Part shown: piece by piece, positions 56,688-64,000 of the stretch
Layout: the number at the start of each line of letters is the position of its first letter
How positions within the stretch are numbered: the stretch's first letter is position 1
Source: Mortierella sp. BCC40632
Taxonomy: Eukaryota; Mortierellomycota; Mortierellomycetes; Mortierellales; Mortierellaceae
Direction: 5' to 3'
NCBI GenBank assembly: GCA_011634665.1
Contig: WAEK01000019.1
Span: forward strand, 186,001 to 250,000
DNA: 64,000 nucleotides
The notes under the pieces: model-generated
Seen by the model: the letters and a program-made list of their open reading frames with translations, nothing else
Databases searched by the model: none
What the model was told of the DNA's origin: nothing
Position numbers and translations under genes: made by a program

Positions 56688-58102
56688 CTAGTCGAGGTAT
56701 TGGGTCTGTGCACCGTCTGTGACAACGTCCAGGACCTTGTACATGCTCTTGTAACCACCGTTGGGTTGACGTGCAAAGATATCTTGGACAGCCTCTGCAA
56801 TCTTGTCAAAGTTCTCGGTGGCTAATACAAGGATAGTGGGTCCAGCACCGCTCAAACAGATTCCAACCACTCCTGGGTGTGTCTTTGGTGTGATGGTCTC
56901 CAACATCTCGGAAAGACCAGGGATCTAGTTACATTCGTCAAAGGGAGAATAGATAAGAATATTGATCTCAGGATCTTAGGGGTGTGCTCGTCACTGCACA
57001 AAGTCACTGCACAAAAAAAAAAAAAAAAAAAAAAAAAAAACTTACCAAGTGCTTTCTGTATGGCTGGTGAACCTTGTCAGCCATTGCCTTGTGGATGAGG
57101 TCAACATTGACAGGCTTGCGAGATAATGCTGAGGTCAGGACGGCAATGCGCTGGAGGTTGTAGATCTAGAAAGGAGGGAGTCGGAGGTCGAGCAGGAGAG
57201 AGTCAGACGGTCAATTAAGGTTAGGTCCCCTCCTTTTGAGAAACTCTCATTCTTTGTGTCCCACCGTGTCCTTCCAACCCTTGTTCTACTTTCTTCCCCT
57301 TCTTTCATATAACACAAGCACCCGGGCATGACATGGATCGAAAGAGTCATAGCGACCCAATTGATTGGCAGTGCGGAAATCGGAGCAGCAAATAAAGATG
57401 GGGTTCACTTACGACATCAGCGCGCGTATACATGTCGGGCAAGGCCGCTCTTGCGTCTTCAGTTGCCACCTCAAAGTCTGGAATGACTGCAACCGCCTTA
57501 ATATCTTGGTTCCAGCCCAGTTGGATGTAGTGTCCAATGTCCTGGACGGGGGTAGGTGGCTGGGCAGCTCCGTTCCTGGTCGGCTCTGATCTTGGGATCG
57601 AGGAAGGCTCCAGCTCCTCAGGCTCCAGCTCTCTCAGGAAGCTAGCCACAAATCCACCAAAAAGTGCTGGCGCAACGTTGTCTGGGTGTCGCTCGACCAT
57701 CAGACAGTAGTCCAACATTCGATCGTTGGACATCTTTAGTTCACCTGCAGCGTTGGCGAGGAGAACACCTGCGACAACTGCAGAGCCAGAGGATCCAAGG
57801 CCACGACCAAGAGGGATCGGGTTGGTGACATGGATCTTGAGGGGTGGGAGAGAATGGACACCGTAGGTTGAAAGCACATAGAGTGCAGTCTTGGTGATCA
57901 GGTTCTTCTCGGCCACCAGTGGGACATCCTTGGCTCCCTCGCCTTCATAGGACATCTGCAGCGCCGATCCTGCAGGGAGTCGCTCACAGTCCAGGGTAAG
58001 GTAGAGTGAGAAGGCAACACCAAGGACATCGAAGCCAGGGCCGATGTTTGCTGAGGTTGCGGGAACAGAAATCCTGAATTTGGAATGCGTGGTGGTAGTC
58101 AT
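56688..58102 (-). CDS. THR1: Homoserine kinase
   Basis: Phosphorylates homoserine with ATP, the penultimate step of threonine synthesis. GHMP kinase family. Three exons in phase 0: 57413-58102, 57046-57165 and 56688-56924, giving 348 residues (yeast Thr1 about 357). The N-terminal substrate motif is VPATSANIGPGFDVLG. The GHMP ATP-binding loop is PLGRGLGSSGSAVVAG at about residues 97-112, and the C-terminal glycine motif is CLSGAGPTILVLA. The first intron contains no unusual sequence; the second has a long poly-A run on the + strand (57012-57040), directly next to its 5' splice site. It is transcribed in the same direction as KAP114, whose stop lies 490 bases upstream. Confidence 0.95.
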
Positions 58103-58591
58103 TGTGTGTTGTTTGGATGGATGGTCGAGTGGAATAAAGGTGGAATGGAGGAGATGGGTGAGGACAAAGGTACAAGAGAGAGAAAAGAAGAGAAAAAGGT
58201 CGAGAGTGAGAGAGAGAGAGAAAGAAAGGAAAAAAAAAGGATATGTGTTTTTTTTTATTTTATTCCTGGAGCACACGGCACAACGGCAATCATAGGCAGT
58301 CATAGCTCGTTTGAGTCAGAGAGTTTGGAGACTTGGACGGCGGGATCTGATCGACAAGCACACACAGGGCGTCGTCTCTTCACTTTTCGTGCCATGGGGG
58401 ATGAGCCCAGATGACCCCATCCCATTCACTTCAATCCACCCATCCATTTTCTCCTCACCTCCTCAGTACTGCATTCCTTTCTAAAATAATTGTCATAGTA
58501 GGAACAGTCGTAGTAGAGAGACATTCATCTCCATTCGCTAGGATTGTATTTTCTAATTCCTTTAGCATTCCCCCCAAAGGCTCACTATAAC
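58103..58591. other. Intergenic THR1-KAP114
   Basis: Promoter and leader of THR1 and 3' flank of KAP114. GA/A-rich on the + strand at 58,165-58,260, that is, pyrimidine-rich just upstream of the THR1 start codon, as seen for other genes here. Confidence 0.5.
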
Positions 58592-61500
58592 CTAGTTCTC
58601 CAACAAGCTCCACAAGGTCCGTTTCTCCACCTCGCTCAACTCTGTCACGCACTGCACAAACGCCGACGAGTTTTGCTGGAGGCACTGCCGGAAAAAGTCA
58701 ACCAAGAACAACCTGATATCTAATTGATAGATTGGGTCCGAAAGAATGTCAGGGTCGCTCTCGTCCTCGTCGCCATCGTCGTCTGCACCATCCATTAGGT
58801 CAGAAAGAAGTGTATACTTGTCGTTGCCGCTTTTGTTGGTATTGGAGCGACCAGTATTCGAGTTGGCACCCTCCTCCTCAGGATAATCAGCCTCGTCATC
58901 TTCATCATCATTACTCTCATAATCAGAGCTTTCGGTTCCCGCCTCCTCTTCCTCAATCTTATTAGTGAGGTCTGTAGTAAGAAGCTTGATGATCTTGACA
59001 GGAACAGTTGTCACCTTGTATTGGTTAGGAGCTGCGACAAAGAACGTCTAGAGTATTAGTTCCAATGAAATTTCTGGACGAAAGGAGGAGGGAGAAGAGA
59101 TTGGATACAGAGCATCTGGAGCTTACTCATCTTGGCCTTGGATCGAGTTGTTACGCGTGACGCTGCAGAGACTATTGGGTCGCCTCTGACTTGTACGGCG
59201 CCTACGCGTGGATCTTCTGACATGAACACCTTTGTAAGAGCAACAGCACTACCAGAATTATGTTTTGGGGTTTCATAGAAGAATGAACTTTGAGTGTTCC
59301 AAGGCAGTGAAACGTCGCCGCTATGGAATTTTCAATGTAGCTGCTTTGCTCCTTACCTCACTTTCTGGTAATAAAGGCCTTGGAAATCAGAATGATTAGT
59401 GAGCCAGGTTGAAAGAACAATATCAAGTCCGTTCCGTCCGTTAATATCGATGCCACCGAGAAAGTTGATGACTACTTCATGCTGATTTAGACAGAGTTGC
59501 GCAAAAACTATAATCAAAGGCTGAAAGCGCAAGGTATATCGATGAGTGGTCATTCTACACGACTTGAGTTTTCCTTCTGAAAAAGGTGAGTGATTGCATT
59601 ACCTGAATAAAAGAAGGTAGCTTAGCATCTACCAGGCGAGCAGTGACGGCGTTAAGCAGGCCTGGGATGATTGAGGAATCGAGATCACTTCCGCGTCTGA
59701 TAAGCTTAGAGATCAGCCCACCAACATGTAGTGCTGCTGATTCCGTCTGAGATGGATTCAGTAGCTTGGCGATTAACATCAGGAGTAGGTCAAGTCCAGA
59801 TTTGCCGCTTGCTGCATCGTGCCTTTGGTAGTTAGTTGGAACAAGCTGTGTGTTAGGGCATTAAAATAGCATAGGTCAAAATCATCCAAGTCTGCAAAGC
59901 AAATCTCGAGGGTACCATCTTGCAACTTGTCCGATATCCTTTTGAATGAGCGCCTTGAGACATTCCTGTCCCCTCTAGAGACAAAACCAAAACATTGCAT
60001 TGTTAGTAATTTTCAAATCGTCTCAGTTAAGTAGTTCACTTCAGTACTGGCTGGGGGGGGGGTGCTAACCATACCTGAAGGATATCTCTGTCCTCGGTGT
60101 TCAATAAAACAGACATAAGATTTGGATAAAGCCGAGCAACGTAACCATCAGGAAGTGGTGATGTACATCCCATGATCAAGGACCTCAACAAGTCGATGGC
60201 TGAGGATACCATAGGCCGATTTGGATTTTCGACCGCGATGATCTGGACTAAAGTAGGCAGTGCACGTTCGCTCAGTGAAGCATGCATGTAAGGATTTCCT
60301 GCAAGAGTATCGAAAAAGTCCATGATATCTCCAGACGTTGTGTGTTCTGCTGGGTGTTTAGCCCATGCATCCAGAACGAGGGGTCCAAGAGTTGATTCGT
60401 ATTCACCGGAAACCTTTTCGTCAATCTAGCACATCAATAAAGAGACATTAGCATACTAGCTACTTGACCGCTATTCAGCATTCAGCCTCAATTTTTTTTT
60501 TTTTTTTTACCAACGACTCATGGGCACGTATTCTCTCACCTTGGATGCCGAGATCAAAGTGCGGAAGATCAACGACAGAGTCTCTTCGGTTGTAATCTCA
60601 ATCAATGGAGCAACACCTTGAATGATAGATCTCTGGAATGGAGCAATATACTTCTTATCCATATACTGTGTAAAGTTGTTCAATGCCTTGAGTGAAGAGA
60701 CTTTGACAACTGAAGATTGAGCCTTGAAGATCGCCTCCACTGCTGCAGCAACATATTGCGCCGCAAGTTTGGAAGGAAGGATCAGAGCGAATTGCGATGC
60801 AAAGACGAAGCACCGTCCTTGGAGGAATGGAAACTCGTGAGAAGAGAGGTTGGCCAGAATGATATGATCGAAAAGTGCACCGACATCAATCGAAGACACC
60901 TTTTTGCACTTGAAGTCGTCACAGAGGATGTCAGAAACTAGACCAACTGCTACAAGGCAAGCCTCCAGAGATCGCCACCAGTTCCGATTCCCGTTGTTTT
61001 TCTCGTTAAGGGACAACGTTGCCTCTTGCATAATACATTGCCCGAGTGCTGCCATTGTCCCCTCTTCAAAGTAGCCTACAAGAGTCTGGAATAGATCCTG
61101 TGCAGCAATGCGGACATTAAAGGAACAGCTGTCGTCCTCTTCATCAGCAATAAACTGATTTGGATCTGAGTCCCATAGTTCAGCCTGCTCGTCTGTCATT
61201 TGAATAAAGCTGAGGAGATTGTACACTAGCTCAAGGAGAATGCCAGATTTCCCGTCTGCCCCCATAAATACAGTCTGGGCCAGCTTCTTTCGATGGCAAG
61301 CCCCCTGAAAGAACTCAAATTGTACATTCAGGTACGACTCAAAGCCTACACTATCGCCATCTGAATCCTGATATCCATATGCTCCCGATTCAGAATTTGA
61401 GATGACATTCTCTCTCAGATATTTGGGTCGGAGATATACCATGTCCTGCCATATGATCGAGAGTACTGGAAGAAGATAGGGTGTCATAAACTTTGGAAAG

Positions 61501-62920
61501 CCCTGCATTGTCAGGTTGATGCACTAGAGTGACAAAGAATTGAGAAAAGATTAATTTTTTCTTCAGACAGTAGCGATAGTCCCAATCTCTCGGTTAAATG
61601 TCTCAAAAGATGCCTACCTTCAGGATTTCCGTCTTCAGCCCCCACTCAGCTACTTCGATTTCGGGATCACCAGAGGTCCGCTTGCTGAGAACAGTCATAA
61701 AGACGTCACTCCATTGGGCGATAATCGGGCGAAGGTACGTATCGATAATGTCAGGATGCTCTTCCTTGATGGTGAAGAGCATCTCGACAGCATAGCGGAA
61801 AATCATCACACACCTTGAACGTGTGGCATGGGAAAACATCTGTTGTTTGAGTCAATAGCATTAGTTTCTTATCGGAAAAGCATTAGAGAAGAACTGAGCG
61901 CCATCACCGATACTAAAACGAACCTGTTCAGATGTCAGGATGCGTAGTAGCTCGGGGAATAATACTGGGGCAATAGATGGCATCTGTACGTGCGTAATGT
62001 CCTTGCTGACAAATTCTATTAGCAATGAGAGAAACAGGAGGATAGAGACGCGTTAGTCAAGGTCGCTGTAGGATGGAGTGTGGCTGGCCCTAATGAAGAT
62101 ATAGATAGACAGTACCAGACAGGACTCGCATCGTGCCATGCACCTCATCTGCTGATCCGCTCTTCAGATGATGCATTAAAATGTCCAGAAAATCGGGCCA
62201 AGAGTCTGGCCAGTCCAGATGAGCGATCTTCGATACTACATAAGCCTATGTTGGGATGAATGTTGTGAGACACATTTACAGCGAGTGGCCAGGCCCCAAG
62301 TACGGGGAAAGATTCAAAATTACAGCATAACATGGTATCTGTGTTCAGACTTACACAGGCAACACGGATACGGCTAATAGGATCCGACAGTCCCTTAATG
62401 ATAGTGCCGCGGGTGATAGCTTTCACCTACAATTGATAGCATTGGAGAATGCTTGTCATAAGGTGAACAATTCTATCTCGACTCTTGAGTTAACGGACGA
62501 ACAAGACCTTACCTCCACCGGTGGCTCTGGTCCTCGAAACTTGGGACTTTTTACAGACCACTGAAGGTCGATGTAGCTCTGAAGGAGCACAGCGGCTGAA
62601 TGTCGCTGAGGAGTACTGCATTCTGTGGCCAATGCAATTCTGGAGAGACTAATGGGGTACTCTAAATGCGGGGATGGCAAAGGAGCATGCGTGTGTCAGA
62701 GGGATGTCAATATCCTAAGATGGACATCGGCCTGCACAGGTGGCGATTCCATCTTGTCAGGAGGTGGTGGGTGGGTTTGAGTAATTGGCTCATGGCGTCC
62801 CTCTTTGTTTCTCTTACCAGGTTCAGTTTGTAGCCTCTTCAGCTGTAGCTCAGCAGTGATTCGTGTGTTGCCATCTGTAGACAGAGTGTCTGTAAGAGTC
62901 TGGAGGACGGCCTGATCCAT
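58592..62920 (-). CDS. KAP114: Karyopherin of the Kap114/importin-9 family
   Basis: Importin-beta type nuclear import receptor; the family carries TBP, histones H2A-H2B and other cargo. About 13 exons, for example 62818-62920 (start MDQAVLQTL), 62513-62661, 62355-62426, 62116-62245, 61924-62015, 61618-61839, 60540-61523, 60075-60425, 59916-59974, 59603-59822 and about 59355-59520, then two more to the stop at 58592. Total is roughly 1030 residues, matching importin-9. Tell-tale blocks: QWSVKSPKFRGPEPP, LDWPDSWPDFL and GQECLKALI. Near the C-terminus KVSAVALTKVF is followed by RVTTRSKAK. There is a long acidic insertion (EEEEAGTESSDYESNDDEDDE, about 58,850-58,960) and the terminal DPDILSDPIYQLDIRLFLVDFF block. 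The acidic loop is the family's feature that contacts basic cargo. Last exon borders are approximate. Confidence 0.92.
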
Positions 62921-64000
62921 TTCTGGAAAAAATGTAGGAGCAATAATGAGCAGGCCTCAAAAAAAATGATGAGAGGACAAGATGAATGATGACAACCGTT
63001 GGTCGCGCAATGGCGCGTTGACTAGCATTGAAAATTTTGGCTTACTTACCCACCATAATTCTGTGTAATTTGATTGGCTATTCTCTCCAAGCCGAAAATC
63101 CACGATCTGCTGCTCCACCATCCCTTCCTTCGCCCAAACTTCTTTCGAGTCGGATCGGAGGGGGCGCCGTCTTGTCCTTCAATAATCTCCGCCGTCATAG
63201 TGTTTTAGCCAGGAGACGACGTTTCATGACTAGAGTGAAGCGAGAAGTCTACTAATCCTCAGGCCAGCCGCCTTTGAAAACGATTGGTTGTTTCCACGGA
63301 CCTGAGTTGGTCTCGAGGATCAACGTGCACTATGTGCTAGTCGCCGAGATTGAGAGACGGAGAGAAATCACGAGTCTGATGGGAAACTCTTTGCAATTGC
63401 TCGGGAATAGTGTCGACCCTGTTTGGGGTACGCGTTGTAAGTCTATGCACCCTCACTTGCTTCTTATTATGAAAGGAACCAAAGAGTGGTAGTCACCAAT
63501 CCAGTCAGCTCCATAGATAAGATAAACAGAAGAAGCTCCGGATGTAGGATAGGGTCTGAGCTAACTAACCTCTGCTATCTATGCAAAAGAAGAGCAACAT
63601 TCTTTCTAAAAAAGCTGACAGAACGTCAATGGGTCAAGGATCCAAAGGACTTGTCCGTTTCCATTGTACCACGGAATCTCAGCCGACAAATAACAGGGAA
63701 TCACTCTCCTCACTCAGTGCTCTGAACGTGGGGCAAATCAAACCTACTGGCGACGAAAAGTCGAAATTGCGCCAGCCAGGGAGAAGGGACACAAGGAAAG
63801 AACCCAGAGAGGGTCTCCAAGGCTAGGTAAGTAAAATGAGAGATAGGCCAAACAAATGGCTTGCATACGGTGACAAAGGTATCATTCCAAGCCAGTCTAT
63901 CGGGAGTGAACTGGCAGGACTTGGCTAATAAAATTCCGACTTTAGCACCCTGTCAAGACATTCTCATCCTCATCAGGAATGGAGACATGCCAGGATGTGA
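62921..64000. other. Window edge, no gene supported
   Basis: Upstream region of KAP114. Several + strand open frames of 70-80 codons overlap, but none has recognisable sequence and none is favoured by splice signals. The edge may cut a gene that starts outside the window. Confidence 0.45.

Noticed and set aside
62921..63826. Overlapping + strand frames of 70-81 codons at the right edge
   Set aside because: No recognisable sequence, overlapping each other in different frames, no splice-supported extension.

Overview
This is a nuclear window from a filamentous fungus, most likely an early-diverging mould of the Mortierella group (Mortierellomycotina). Genes have GT-AG introns and encode eukaryotic housekeeping proteins: eIF4G, a CYRI/FAM49 Rac regulator, a HAC1-type bZIP factor, homoserine kinase and a Kap114/importin-9 karyopherin. 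Intergenic DNA is packed with CT/GA runs, poly-A/T and other microsatellites. The RI-type LRR family (28-residue repeats of the NSTLTxLxLxxNSIGDNGAQALSEALKS type) is of a kind I associate with Mortierella and Glomeromycotina genomes. The taxonomic call is inference, not a search result.

Layout. 1-7.2 kb: multi-exon eIF4G gene (+). 7.2-13.5 kb: about 6 kb of microsatellite-rich DNA without a supportable gene. 13.5-17.4 kb: four-exon CYRI/FAM49 homologue (+) with a 2.6 kb intron. 20.5-24.8 kb: two low-complexity proteins of unknown function (+). 27.7-28.4 kb: a secreted protein (+). 28.9-50.4 kb: a tandemly repeated locus. Two units each carry an LRR gene (-), an intronless bacterial-type asparagine synthetase (-) and a divergent, broken O-methyltransferase (+); a third, partial unit carries only the LRR gene. 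51.2-52.9 kb: HAC1-type bZIP gene (-). 53.8-54.0 kb: small secreted peptide precursor (-). 56.7-58.1 kb: homoserine kinase THR1 (-). 58.6-62.9 kb: Kap114/importin-9 (-). The last kilobase has no gene I can support.

Two things stand out. First, the HAC1 gene carries a readable Ire1-type non-conventional intron of 59 nt, bounded by two 7-nt CNG|CNGN loops on stems. Its removal switches from one long open frame to another that encodes an acidic tail. Removal of the ordinary intron just upstream appears to complete the 5' Ire1 stem. Second, the LRR/asparagine synthetase/O-methyltransferase locus is a recent segmental duplication in visible decay and diversification. LRR number varies (2, 5 and 11), and there is a nonsense mutation, single-base frameshifts, a compensated frameshift in one asparagine synthetase, and different lesions in the two methyltransferases.

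Exon boundaries were read by eye from GT-AG signals, phase and family similarity. Nothing was aligned or searched computationally.
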